Notes: a model not told the origin generated them from the sequence alone. Positions 53,812 through 62,909 are shown, counted from the first letter of the stretch. The stretch: DNA of 64,000 bases from Motiliproteus sp041586615 (GCA_041586615.1 JBFGZS010000005.1:30653-94652), one strand, 5' to 3'. Translations and numbers: made by a program.

Positions 53812-55844
53812 CAGACCGATACCTGGAGAGCGCGGCGCTGTAATTCCATCGCCTGGGCCAGCGTGGTAACGCCCCGGGCTTCCATTCTCGGCAATAGCGC
53901 CAGTAACAGTTCAGCGGTAACGCGCGCATCACCCAGTGCGGTATGCCGGGTACCCGGAGGAAATATCAGTTGAAAACGCTCGGCCAGGGCATCCAGACCA
54001 TGCCCTTCCAGCGTCGGATCCAGGGCGCGCGATAGTAGCAACGTATCGAGTACCGGCATATCAAAGCTGACCCCGACCGACGGGGCATGCTGCGAAACAG
54101 CTAACAAATCAAATGCCGCATTGTGCGCGACCAACACACCGTGGCCAACAAATTCACGGAATCGCGGCAACACAACGGGGATCGGGGGGGCATTGGCCAC
54201 ATCGGTATCGGTCAAGCCATGGATTCGGGTGCTGTCCGGTGGAATCGCCCGCTCGGGAAACACCCGTTGATCGAACACATCACGGGCCAGTAGACGTCCG
54301 TTTAAGATTCGACATCCCGCGATACTGATCACCGCGTCGGCACCGCGCAGATCAAGCCCCGTCGTCTCCGTATCAAAGACCACCAACTCCAGTTGTCGTA
54401 GCGGGCACTCGCCCAGTGCCGTACTGGGTGCGGGCAGATCGGCAATGCTGAAATCATGGAACTCGGGCCGACTCTGCCGGGGCGCTGTCGGGGCGCCCAC
54501 CCGCTCGGCAGCCGCCAGAGGCAACCGTAAACGTGCATGCAGACCATCATCATCGGTCAAGCACCACCAATCGCTATCATGTCGGCGTAGAACATCGCCC
54601 AGCGTTGGTGCAATGGGGCTATCGGCTAACCGTTCAGCGCGCCAGCACTCCAGGGTCTCGTAAAGTATCGGTTTTCCACGCCAGACCAGATCCAGATAAA
54701 CACGCCGATTGCCAATTTGAATCTCGGCATCGATCTGCTGTTGGCCGGTATCGGCGACCAATAACACAACGAGACGATGCAGCAGGTCCAACAATCCCGG
54801 TCCATCCGCCTTTAACCAAGCGGGGATACCCACTGCGACCAATTCGATGCCATTGCCGGCGACCCGCTCGGTCAGTACCTGCAACAAATCGTTAGACCAG
54901 GTATCGGCCAACTCGCCATGCCCCTTCGCCATGGTTTCAAGCAACATACCCAGCTGATCAACCAGACCACTCAGCGCAGCACTATCTTCGGCAACCGCTG
55001 TTTCAAACCGCTGGCGCAGTGGCGCATCGACGCCATCACTTGCCAAAATTTCTCCTGCTGCTGTCAGATTAGCCGTACGGCGTCGTAATTCGGGTAACAG
55101 CTCGGCCAAGGGCTGCCGCCACTCTTGATCAGCGGCTAGTTGCGCCGTCACGTCTTGCAACATCAACAGGGCTTCACCTTGATTGGCCAGCACTCGACGC
55201 AGGTCGCAACGCAGCCAGCGTTCGGCATGGGGCAATACCAACTCCCGGGGTGAGCCATCGGCCGGTAATAACCCCAACGCATTTGCCAGGCTGGGCGCCG
55301 GTAGCAGCTCCTCCAACCGCCGCCCGAGTCCCAAGGCAGGATTATGGGCAAAGAGCTGTTCGGCAGCGGGGTTAAACATCAACAATCGGCGATGTTTATC
55401 ACACAGCAACAGTGGCAACTGCAAGACCGACAAAACCGACTCCAGTTCATGCCGGATCCGCGCCGCATCGGCCGCGCCTTGGCTATGGGCGGTAGCCACT
55501 GCACGGCGATCTTGCTGCCAGCCTTCACGCAACCGATTGAGATCCGGTTGCAAGGGCTGCAACCAACCTTCTGCGGGGTAATCATCATGACCATCAGGGT
55601 TGGCAGCAAAGCGCGCCAGCTGTACCTGCAAGTGACGCAATGGACCGAATAGTTTTATTTCAAGGGGCAGCCCCATCAACAATAGCAACAGGCCCGGAGA
55701 AAAAGCGACGATCCATAATGCCCATCTGACACCCCCCTGGGGCCCCAGCTCCTGATCCAGCCACCAACCCAAGAGAAAACCACCGAAGACACAGATACCA
55801 CTCAGGGCCAACCACAGGCCAAGCAGGTTCTGCCGCGTCGGCAT
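53811..55844 (-). CDS. Membrane-anchored PAS/DnaQ-like 3'-5' exonuclease
   Basis: A 677-residue protein. Two N-terminal helices (about 8-30 and 42-62) are followed by a coiled linker, a PAS-like region (LQLPLLLCDKHRRLLMFNPAAEQLF, about 125-150), a long kinase-like region without a phosphoacceptor His, and a C-terminal DEDDh exonuclease. The exonuclease motifs VVFDTETTGLD, VAHNAAFD and HTALGDARV are intact. The ATG at 55844 starts one base after the receiver gene's stop. A nuclease fused to a sensor-like module within a two-component operon is unusual but seen in pseudomonads. Confidence 0.88.
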   Translation of the reverse strand: MPTRQNLLGLWLALSGICVFGGFLLGWWLDQELGPQGGVRWALWIVAFSPGLLLLLMGLPLEIKLFGPLRHLQVQLARFAANPDGHDDYPAEGWLQPLQPDLNRLREGWQQDRRAVATAHSQGAADAARIRHELESVLSVLQLPLLLCDKHRRLLMFNPAAEQLFAHNPALGLGRRLEELLPAPSLANALGLLPADGSPRELVLPHAERWLRCDLRRVLANQGEALLMLQDVTAQLAADQEWRQPLAELLPELRRRTANLTAAGEILASDGVDAPLRQRFETAVAEDSAALSGLVDQLGMLLETMAKGHGELADTWSNDLLQVLTERVAGNGIELVAVGIPAWLKADGPGLLDLLHRLVVLLVADTGQQQIDAEIQIGNRRVYLDLVWRGKPILYETLECWRAERLADSPIAPTLGDVLRRHDSDWWCLTDDDGLHARLRLPLAAAERVGAPTAPRQSRPEFHDFSIADLPAPSTALGECPLRQLELVVFDTETTGLDLRGADAVISIAGCRILNGRLLARDVFDQRVFPERAIPPDSTRIHGLTDTDVANAPPIPVVLPRFREFVGHGVLVAHNAAFDLLAVSQHAPSVGVSFDMPVLDTLLLSRALDPTLEGHGLDALAERFQLIFPPGTRHTALGDARVTAELLLALLPRMEARGVTTLAQAMELQRRALQVSV

Positions 55845-55845
55845 A

Positions 55846-56217
55846 TCAGCTCGCCTCACCGAGAAGTGCCTGCACTTTCGCGACAAGATCCCGGGTCGAA
55901 AAGGGCTTGGTGACATAATCATCCGCGCCCAGTGCGAGTCCCTTTTCACGCTCAACCTCGCGACCATGCGCGGTCAGCATAATGATAGGTAGACGGGCGG
56001 TCTCCGGCTGGTTACGCAGCTGATCGAGCACTTCAAAACCGCTCAACCCCGGCAGACTGATATCCAGAAGGATGAGATCGGGGGGCTGCTGGGCAACCGA
56101 TTGCAGTGCCCGCTCTCCATCAGCAGCGGTATCCACATCAAACCCGGCCTGCTGCATCAAAAATTCCAGCGACAAGACAATATTCGGTTCATCATCTACG
56201 ACTAGCACACGTGCCAT
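55846..56217 (-). CDS. Single-domain response regulator (receiver only)
   Basis: A 123-residue CheY-like receiver: VVDDEP, phosphoacceptor Asp52 in LILLDISLPG, the conserved Thr in MLTAHG and the Lys in YVTKPF. There is no output domain. GGAGG lies six bases before the ATG of MARVLVV. First gene of the four-gene operon with the exonuclease, the small membrane protein and the symporter-kinase, its probable phosphodonor. Confidence 0.93.
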   Translation of the reverse strand: MARVLVVDDEPNIVLSLEFLMQQAGFDVDTAADGERALQSVAQQPPDLILLDISLPGLSGFEVLDQLRNQPETARLPIIMLTAHGREVEREKGLALGADDYVTKPFSTRDLVAKVQALLGEAS

Positions 56218-56340
56218 GTGACCTCCGCAAGCTCTTTGAAAAACCAAATGTTTCTTTTCGGTCAGTTTAGGTCACAGACGGGGGCCTATCTTGGCATTAA
56301 TGAATTAATTTCTAACAATTATCGATTTACAAGCAGCGCT

Positions 56341-57150
56341 TCAAAAACCGGCCTGGATATTTATCCAAAGCAATCGCGCCGCCAAAATCAACGTAACACC
56401 GATAACCATTGGCCTGACCAGACTAGCTCCACGCTGCATGACGAAACCGGAGCCCAAACGTGCACCTACGATCTGACCAAGGGCCATAATACTGCCCAGC
56501 AACCACAAAACATCACCAGCACTAATGAACAGCGACAAAGAGACGACATTGGTTGCCAACACCAGTGGCTTGGTATGCGCGGTTGCCTGTACCAAGCCAT
56601 AACCGAGCAGACTAACCTGAGCAAAGGCAAAGATTGCCCCGATCCCCGGTCCGAAAAAACCACCATAAAAACCGATTATCAAACCTGCTAGAACAGAAAA
56701 TTGTCCGTTAGAAAGTCGTGGCGGATGAGGACGATCGCCCATCCGGGGCGATAACAAAAAATACACCGCAATCAAGATCAGCAGTACCGGAATACACCAA
56801 TTTAGAAAGTGCACGTCAAGACGTTGCACCGTAAGCGTGCCTAGAGCAGAACCGATCAACGCGCAGAACATCCCGGGCCAGAGCACGCCGAAATGGATAT
56901 GTCCTCGCCTGAAATAATTCAACGTAGAAGAAGCAGTTCCAAACACATTTTGCAGTTTATTCGTCGCCAATGCCTGAATCGGTGCAACCCCAAGGGAAAG
57001 CAATAACGGCAAGACCAACAATCCGCCCGCCCCTGCAATCGCGCTGAGACACCCGGCGGCCAATCCGGTCGAGAATAGCAACAACGCCATCCACCAGGCA
57101 CCACTATTCCCGACCAGCAATGCCGCTAGCGTCAGATTATCTGCATTCAA
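56341..57150 (-). CDS. TauE/SafE-family (TSUP) sulfite/organosulfonate exporter
   Basis: A 269-residue inner-membrane protein with about eight hydrophobic helices in two repeats. Family motifs GGLLVLPLLLSLGVAPIQALATNKLQN in the first half and GFYGGFFGPGIGAIF in the second are clear. Members move sulfite, sulfoacetate or related anions; the substrate is unknown here. Stands between the response regulator and the kinase remnant. Confidence 0.9.
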   Translation of the reverse strand: MNADNLTLAALLVGNSGAWWMALLLFSTGLAAGCLSAIAGAGGLLVLPLLLSLGVAPIQALATNKLQNVFGTASSTLNYFRRGHIHFGVLWPGMFCALIGSALGTLTVQRLDVHFLNWCIPVLLILIAVYFLLSPRMGDRPHPPRLSNGQFSVLAGLIIGFYGGFFGPGIGAIFAFAQVSLLGYGLVQATAHTKPLVLATNVVSLSLFISAGDVLWLLGSIMALGQIVGARLGSGFVMQRGASLVRPMVIGVTLILAARLLWINIQAGF

Positions 57151-57247
57151 ATCAAGCCCTCTATAACCACATTAAAAACATTGCTATTCGGGTCTTATCC
57201 TGTATCGTCACCGGGTGCAAGGATGACAGGAAGTACCAAGCAGATTC

Positions 57248-58137
57248 ATGAATATCTACCGAATCAGAAGACGCTTAAACAGTGTTCCATTGACTATGCC
57301 AAAAATCCAGGCAGGTATTCTAACAACACTTATCCAGATCTTGTGCCTGCTGGGTCTGACGACCTCGGCCTCGGCCGGCGTGCTTGGACTTAATACAAAC
57401 ACGCATAGACTTCATATTGGCACACAGCTTGAGGTACTCGAAGATCGCGAACAACGCTATAGCATCAACCAGGTAGCGTCTGCGCCTCTTCAAGCCAGCC
57501 CATCCGCCGACGCTAATTTTGGCATCACATTCACCACCTATTGGGCTCGATTTGCCGTCCACACAAATAGCCCCACAGCGTTACAGCCAATGTCTTTGCT
57601 GACGATATTCAGCGTTGTTTGAGCCACGGCATGAATGGACATGTTGGCAAGCCGATTTCTATTGAGGCGATGACAGCCGAGATTAAACGGGTTCTGGGCA
57701 ATGCCCCACGAGCCCAAGTCCAGCAGCCACTACCGTTCGCACCACGTGACACCCGCCTGTCGCTGAACACCCAACAGGGGCTGGCAAATATCCCCAGCTC
57801 TCCAGAGCTATATCCTCAGCTTTTGCAATTATTCTACGACCATCACCAGGCTGATATTCAACGCACCCGACAACGATTAAATGACGGACAGATTCGCGTC
57901 GCACAAACCATCATTCACGACCTGAAAGGGGTCTTGGCCAGCATAGGCGCCGAACGGCTACACCAGCTTGTTGAACAGATCGAAAGCGGGCTGCGAAACG
58001 ATGACGCGGATGCGCTACAACCCCTTATCGGATACGCGCAAACGGAGATGACGCAATTATTGGCTGCAATCCGCGCCTACCTTGAACGCGATAACGCTGA
58101 CCAAAGCGTGCTATCTATTAACCCGGCGGGTTACTAG
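57248..58137 (+). pseudogene. Internally deleted 7TMR-DISM hybrid sensor kinase (remnant with HPT domain)
   Basis: Two ends of one gene joined. The 5' part (57248 to about 57575) has a signal peptide and the DISM extracellular domain start (HIGTQLEVLEDREQRYSINQV, FGITFTTYWARFAVH). At about 57575-57585 the reading changes to the last part of a receiver domain (TANVFADDIQRCLSHGMNG, HVGKPISIEAM) in another frame. An intact histidine-phosphotransfer domain follows with HDLKGVLASIGA. Membrane helices, kinase and most of the receiver are gone. The 3' piece may still be translated from an internal ATG (57619 onwards), giving an HPT protein of about 170 residues. Its last codons lie in a palindromic repeat. 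Confidence 0.82.
58115..58137. repeat. CCCGGCGGG-type palindrome
   Basis: CTATTAACCC-GGC-GGGTTACTAG, a ten-position stem with one mismatch. It encodes the last residues (INPAGY) and the stop of the HPT remnant. Confidence 0.6.
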
Positions 58138-58170
58138 ACGAACTCAGGAATGCGTTAACATTGGCCTATA

Positions 58171-58260
58171 TTAAGGCGGCAACGTCATACCGCGCAAAAA
58201 ATGTCGCCTGAATAGGCCGTTTATGGATAAATCACCGTGGCATAACGCCACGTAAGATAA
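58171..58260 (-). repeat. Dispersed palindromic intergenic element, long form (copy D)
   Basis: Read on the minus strand: CGTGGCGTTATGCCACGG, then a central TTTATCCATAAACGGCCTATT, then AGGCGACATTTTTTGCGCGG, TATGACGTTGCCGCCTTAA. It matches copy B over about 85 bases. It fills most of the gap between the kinase remnant and the next gene. Confidence 0.8.
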
Positions 58261-58379
58261 GGCCAGTCCTGAACGGGTTATTGCTTAAGGTCATGAATCA
58301 TACAGACATAGCCCCCTAACGCCTCACGCTAATAAGCCGATATACTTACCGCTTTACTCGACCAAAACAGGACTTAACA

Positions 58380-58988
58380 TTGAGATCACCATCTTCTTCC
58401 CTGTTACGCGCCGCCAACCTGGTTGCGGCCGCGGCCATCATTGCCGTTGCGGTGCATTATTTCACGTCCTTGACACCCCAGGCCGTGACAGAAGCCCCCG
58501 CTCCCGGAATACAGGCACCTCCTGAAACACCGAAGTCCGTTACGACCGCACCGGAGAAATCACACCACTCAACCCCGGTTTTATTTCGCATCGAAAATCA
58601 GTTTTATCACCAGAACGAATTACCGCTGGAGTTCAGCCAGCCCCTGTATGAAATTGACAGCATGGCTCATCGGCAGCGCTTATTGGTACTGGAACAGGCG
58701 CTGACATCCGCTTACATTAACCAGGTCGCCAAAAAAGAGCACTCCGATAGCACCGCCGTACTGCAAAAACTCTACCCCGACACCATGCCCAGTGAGGACT
58801 CGCTGCAGCAGTTTTATGACGAAAACCGCCAACGCAATACGCCGCCCTTTGAACAGATTCGCGATAATATCCGCGACTACCTGTACCACTCCGCGCTGGA
58901 AGAGAACCGTCAAAAGCTCCTCACCGAACTGCTGATCCAGGGAAAGGCCGAATTTTTGATGGATACGCCGACACCGCCAAATTCCTAA
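58380..58988 (+). CDS. SurA-N-like / DsbA-associated helical periplasmic protein
   Basis: A 202-residue protein with an N-terminal membrane anchor or signal (about 9-31), a Pro-rich linker to about 62, and a helical domain. The segment EDSLQQFYDENRQRNTPPFEQIRDNIRDYL resembles the N-terminal domain of SurA/PrsA-type chaperones or the helical part that precedes DsbA domains. Neither a PPIase nor a thioredoxin domain follows. The start is a TTG with AGGA eight bases before; no better in-frame start is seen. Confidence 0.7.
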   Translation: MRSPSSSLLRAANLVAAAAIIAVAVHYFTSLTPQAVTEAPAPGIQAPPETPKSVTTAPEKSHHSTPVLFRIENQFYHQNELPLEFSQPLYEIDSMAHRQRLLVLEQALTSAYINQVAKKEHSDSTAVLQKLYPDTMPSEDSLQQFYDENRQRNTPPFEQIRDNIRDYLYHSALEENRQKLLTELLIQGKAEFLMDTPTPPNS

Positions 58989-59176
58989 TGGAACCCCTTC
59001 TGCCGAACGGCGACTGAGTCTGTGACGCGTTTTCCAGAACGCGTTATACTGCTGTGAGTTACCGCGCAAAGCACACAACCCCAAGGCGGCGCAAATAGTC
59101 CGATTTAATAGCCCCGCCCCTTTAATCGAAGGGCTAATACGCCGGTGCCATTGACAGTCAGAAAGGGATAGCGACG

Positions 59177-59854
59177 ATGATTCACGACCTTAAAGGTGAA
59201 GAAACCTGGCGGCTCTTTCGCATCTTGGCGGAATTTACCGAGGGATTCGATCGGCTCTCGGATGTCCAGTTTGCGGTATCGATCTTCGGCTCTGCCCGTA
59301 CCGAACCCGGGAGCCACTACTTCCAACAAGCAGAAAAACTGGCCCACCGACTCGGTGAAGAGGGGTTTGGGGTTATCACCGGTGGCGGACCCGGGATCAT
59401 GGCCGCCGGTAATAAAGGCGCGCATGAGGCAGGCGCACTCTCCATTGGGCTGAACATTCAGCTCCCTATGGAACAAAACCCCAACCCCTACCAAAACCGC
59501 TCCCTCGATTTTCGATACTTCTTCGCTCGCAAGGCCATGTTCGTCAAATACTCGGTCGGCTACGTCTGCATGCCCGGCGGCTATGGCACCCTCGATGAGT
59601 TCTTTGAAGCCCTGACCCTGATGCAAACCATGAAAATCTACCCCTTACCGCTGATCCTGTTTGGGCGGGAGTTCTGGCAAGGGCTAATCGACTGGCTGGA
59701 AAGCGCCCCCTTAAAACAAAAATTGATCTCGGCAGACGATCTGAAAATCATCACGATCTCGGATGATATCGAAGAAGTGATCACCGCGATGTGCCAACAC
59801 CGCGCCTGGAAAGAACAGAAAATCGAACAAGCACAAGAGCTGCTTAATACGTAG
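59177..59854 (+). CDS. LOG-family protein (TIGR00730-type nucleotide phosphoribohydrolase)
   Basis: A 225-residue Rossmann-like protein with the two LOG motifs: GGGPGIMAAGNKGAHEAG and PGGYGTLDEFFE. Characterised relatives cleave ribose-5-phosphate from nucleoside monophosphates, including cytokinin nucleotides; in bacteria the physiological role is mostly nucleotide turnover. The sequence is intact and without a signal peptide. Confidence 0.92.
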   Translation: MIHDLKGEETWRLFRILAEFTEGFDRLSDVQFAVSIFGSARTEPGSHYFQQAEKLAHRLGEEGFGVITGGGPGIMAAGNKGAHEAGALSIGLNIQLPMEQNPNPYQNRSLDFRYFFARKAMFVKYSVGYVCMPGGYGTLDEFFEALTLMQTMKIYPLPLILFGREFWQGLIDWLESAPLKQKLISADDLKIITISDDIEEVITAMCQHRAWKEQKIEQAQELLNT

Positions 59855-60109
59855 CGATGATCAAGGTCTGCACCTGACCATTGCCGGCGAATCGGCGCTG
59901 CGCCCCGGGTTTGTGTCAAGAATACCAACCGACAACCGTTCTTACTCGCGGGTATTTTTCTCACCGGCTAACTTGCCTCACCAGCGTGCATCCTGCCAAT
60001 TTCCTGCTAGTCTTTCCGGTGGACCTTTATCGATTTCTGCTACGTAGCTGTATACACGTCGCTGTAGAAAGGCGCTACCCTTTAAGCACGTCACCGCAGG
60101 TATAAGATC

Positions 60110-60469
60110 ATGAAGAAAATTCGTTCCAACGGTTGGGAAACCAGCATGCAACCGGTTCTGGAAATTGCTGAGATAAACAAGAAAACATTTGAGCGGCTGG
60201 CCAACATGCAGAACAGCTACCTCACCCAACTGCTGGAAGCTAATCTGCAGCAGTTCAAGGCCATGATGGCAGTTCAGGATCCGCAGTCCGGAACCGCCTT
60301 GCAAATTGACTACATCAATAAACTGGATAATAAAATCCTGGAAATTGCCCAAGAGGAGTACAAGGCGGTAAACGAAGCCCGCGAGGCCATCAGTGGTGTT
60401 TTGGAGCATAGCTTTGAGCACCATCAACGCTTTTTAAAAGATATCTATCCGCAGCCGGATAAAATCTAG
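60110..60469 (+). CDS. Phasin-family protein
   Basis: A 119-residue, almost wholly helical protein of the Phasin_2 type (KTFERLANMQNSYLTQLLEA, a middle with YINKLDNKILEIAQEEYKAV). Phasins coat polyhydroxyalkanoate granules; no pha synthesis gene lies in the window, so granule association is inferred. Preceded by a 255-base gap in which I see no gene. Confidence 0.85.
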   Translation: MKKIRSNGWETSMQPVLEIAEINKKTFERLANMQNSYLTQLLEANLQQFKAMMAVQDPQSGTALQIDYINKLDNKILEIAQEEYKAVNEAREAISGVLEHSFEHHQRFLKDIYPQPDKI

Positions 60470-60569
60470 CCGGTTGACCTCGAATGGCTACGCTATAGCG
60501 CCGGTACTTAACCAGAGATAAGTGACCCGCTAAATGCCGCATGTCCTATAAACGGCGATAAAGCCCCTA

Positions 60570-60595
60570 GCAAACGCCTAATCCCGGGCGTTTGC
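60570..60595 (+). terminator. Hairpin downstream of the phasin gene
   Basis: Nine-pair stem GCAAACGCC / GGCGTTTGC with an eight-base loop, 100 bases after the phasin stop. No T run follows. Confidence 0.45.
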
Positions 60596-60613
60596 CTCTC
60601 TGGGTATCCCGTC

Positions 60614-60636
60614 CTAGTAACCCGGTGGGTTACTAG
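60614..60636. repeat. CCCGG(T/C)GGG-type palindrome
   Basis: CTAGTAACCC-GGT-GGGTTACTAG, a perfect ten-pair stem with a three-base loop. Best-preserved of the four copies in the window. Confidence 0.65.
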
Positions 60637-60791
60637 CAGGCGCAAGGATACGACTGTATTTGTCGAAGACCGACGCGAGCCCCCTGAAATCAAGCCGTGG
60701 TGCGCAACTGCGCCAGATTTCAGGGGCGACGGACAAAATCAGGTAGGGAACCTATTTGTCCACCAGGTTAATAGTGACACTTACCGATAAT

Positions 60792-60905
60792 CTACTGAGT
60801 CACTTTTTTATTGATCTTGCCTACGCTGGTCTTGGAAATATCATCAACCATCCTAACCACCGTGGGGATCGCCCACTCATTCAGTTTGTCACTGCCAACA
60901 AACGG
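60792..60905 (-). pseudogene. 3' end of an AMP-binding acyl-CoA synthetase gene
   Basis: On the minus strand this short stretch reads FVGSDKLNEWAIPTVV, then VDDISKTSVGKINKKVTQ and a stop. The SKTSVGKINKK pattern is the C-terminal catalytic-lysine signature of fatty-acyl-CoA synthetases. The rest of the gene is absent: no recognisable upstream frame exists. The 892-base gap between phasin and the transporter holds only this fragment, a hairpin and a palindrome. Confidence 0.75.
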
Positions 60906-61361
60906 CAGCAGGCACCGACCTTGTCGGCATCAAAAGACCCAATGGATCGGTATTTTGATGCCCGGTTAATAGAAACATAGCAAAGCCTGTAAATATTACC
61001 GCACCGGTCGTCAGCCCCATTGACAAGACATCGCAAAAAACTTGATCTATGTAGGGGGTTAAGTATCGCCACCCTTGCCTGGGGAGGGGTAAACTATCAC
61101 AATTAAATTAACCAGTTACACTTCCAAAGACTACAATGCCGAAGACGAAACGGCCAAAGACCGCCATTGGAAAACAATCAGGATGATTATGACCCCAATT
61201 TCACCCCGTCAACGAATGACGTTAATCAACAGCGCTAACCATACCAAGTCCGCCGTGATAAAAACCTTTCGGCCGCCGCGCTGGTCGATTTTTTCATCCA
61301 AAGGCAGATTACTAAAACGATTAGAAACCATCCCCCTGTCATTTAAAGAGGTGAATACCCC

Positions 61362-62909
61362 ATGACGACGGAAAAAAAGGGCGTTCATGCCCATGATGAA
61401 GATTATTTAACCCCAGGGGATCGTCGCGACCCTGACTACAAGGCTCGCTCCGAGCTCACGCCCACGCCTGTAACCGGATTACGGCTGATTGGGTTGCTTG
61501 GGGGGCCTATCGTTGCGGCGCTAATTCTGCTTTCGTCCGCGCCCGAAGGGATGCCGTTAGCCGCCTGGCACCTGGTAGCAATGGCCTGCTGGATGGTAAT
61601 ATGGTGGCTCACCGAGGCGATTCCGATCCCGGCGACCGCGCTGCTGCCTATCATCGTGATGCCTCTGCTCAACATCGACAAGATCAAACCGGTGGCGGCT
61701 AATTACGGCCATCCACTGATCTTCCTGTTCCTCGGCGGCTTTCTGCTGGCCGCAGCGATGCAACATGTCGGTCTGCACCGCCGTATTGCCTTGCAGATCG
61801 TCAGCCGGGTGGGCACTTCGCCATCGCGGATTATTTTAGGCTTTATGCTGGCCACCGCCTTTCTGTCGATGTGGATCTCGAACACCGCCACCACGATTAT
61901 GATGTTCGCGGTAGGTTTGTCGGTAATCGATTTCGTCGCCAAACAAACTGACGACAAGAAAATGGTGCGCAATTTCGGCGTTGCGCTGATGCTGTCGATC
62001 GCCTACAGCGCCTCGATTGGCGGCGTTGGAACGCTGATCGGTACGCCACCCAACGCCCTGCTCGCGAGCTTTCTGCAGAATACCTACAACACCGAGATCA
62101 CCTTCTTCAACTGGATGCTGCTCGGTGTGCCTGTGGTAGCCATCATGTTACCGATCACATGGCTGCTACTAACACGACTGCTATTTCCGTCGCACCAGAT
62201 CGCCATCAAGGATCCCGGCAGCGTGGTTACGCGTGAACTAGCGGCGCTGGGGGTCATGTCCCGGGGCGAGAAGCTGGTAGGTATCGTCTTTCTAGGTGCC
62301 GCACTGGGGTGGATTTTCCGCAAGTTTCTGGTGGACCTCACTGGCTTACCATTCAACGACACCATCATCGCCCTGCTCGCGGCACTGATCTTGTTCGCGG
62401 TACCAATCTCGCGGGCAAAGGGCGAGTTCGCCCTCGATTGGGAAGCGGCTCGCAACGTACCCTGGGGCGTACTGCTGCTATTCGGTGGTGGATTGGCACT
62501 GGCCGGCGGCTTCAAAGGTACCGGCCTTGCCGAGTGGATCGGCAACACCGTTGCGGGTGTCGAGGTCAGCACCATTGTACTGGTGCTGCTGGTTACGCTG
62601 GCTATCGTCTACCTGACAGAGATCACCTCTAACACCGCCTCCACGGCAACGTTCCTGCCGATACTGGCTGCTGTAGCGGTGGGCCTTGGCCTGGATCCCC
62701 TGGTTCTCTGTGTACCGGTGGCGCTGGGGGCTTCGATGGCATTTATGATGCCGGTCGCCACCCCGCCCAATGCGATCGTATTCTCCTACGAGCAGATGGA
62801 ACTGCGCGATATGGTGCGCGCCGGATTCCTGCTCAATCTGATAGCGATCGCCGTGGCATTTAGCCTCTTTATCCTGCTTGCAAATTTCGTCTTCGGCGTC
62901 GACCTCTAA
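61362..62909 (+). CDS. DASS/SLC13-family sodium:dicarboxylate-type transporter
   Basis: A 515-residue inner-membrane protein with a hydrophilic N-terminus of about 45 residues and about eleven helices. Two SNT/P signatures typical of DASS carriers, SMWISNTATTIMM and ITSNTASTATFLP, mark the substrate and sodium site, and GTLIGTPPNALL and MPVATPPNAI are paired with them. Likely imports succinate, malate, fumarate or citrate. GAGGTG lies about nine bases before the ATG. Confidence 0.93.
   Translation: MTTEKKGVHAHDEDYLTPGDRRDPDYKARSELTPTPVTGLRLIGLLGGPIVAALILLSSAPEGMPLAAWHLVAMACWMVIWWLTEAIPIPATALLPIIVMPLLNIDKIKPVAANYGHPLIFLFLGGFLLAAAMQHVGLHRRIALQIVSRVGTSPSRIILGFMLATAFLSMWISNTATTIMMFAVGLSVIDFVAKQTDDKKMVRNFGVALMLSIAYSASIGGVGTLIGTPPNALLASFLQNTYNTEITFFNWMLLGVPVVAIMLPITWLLLTRLLFPSHQIAIKDPGSVVTRELAALGVMSRGEKLVGIVFLGAALGWIFRKFLVDLTGLPFNDTIIALLAALILFAVPISRAKGEFALDWEAARNVPWGVLLLFGGGLALAGGFKGTGLAEWIGNTVAGVEVSTIVLVLLVTLAIVYLTEITSNTASTATFLPILAAVAVGLGLDPLVLCVPVALGASMAFMMPVATPPNAIVFSYEQMELRDMVRAGFLLNLIAIAVAFSLFILLANFVFGVDL

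Noticed and set aside
58171..58260. Dispersed elements as integron attC sites
   Set aside because: They contain TTAAC-like boxes and hairpins, but lack paired GTTRRRY/RYYYAAC core sites, no integrase is present, and neighbouring genes are large core genes on both strands.
60500..60560. Possible seventh copy of the dispersed element (ATGCCGCATGTCCTATAAACGGCG)
   Set aside because: Only scattered short matches to copies B and D; could not be aligned convincingly.
61183..61365. A 60-codon ORF just before the DASS transporter
   Set aside because: Basic, low-order composition, no good ribosome binding site and no family match; most likely leader sequence.
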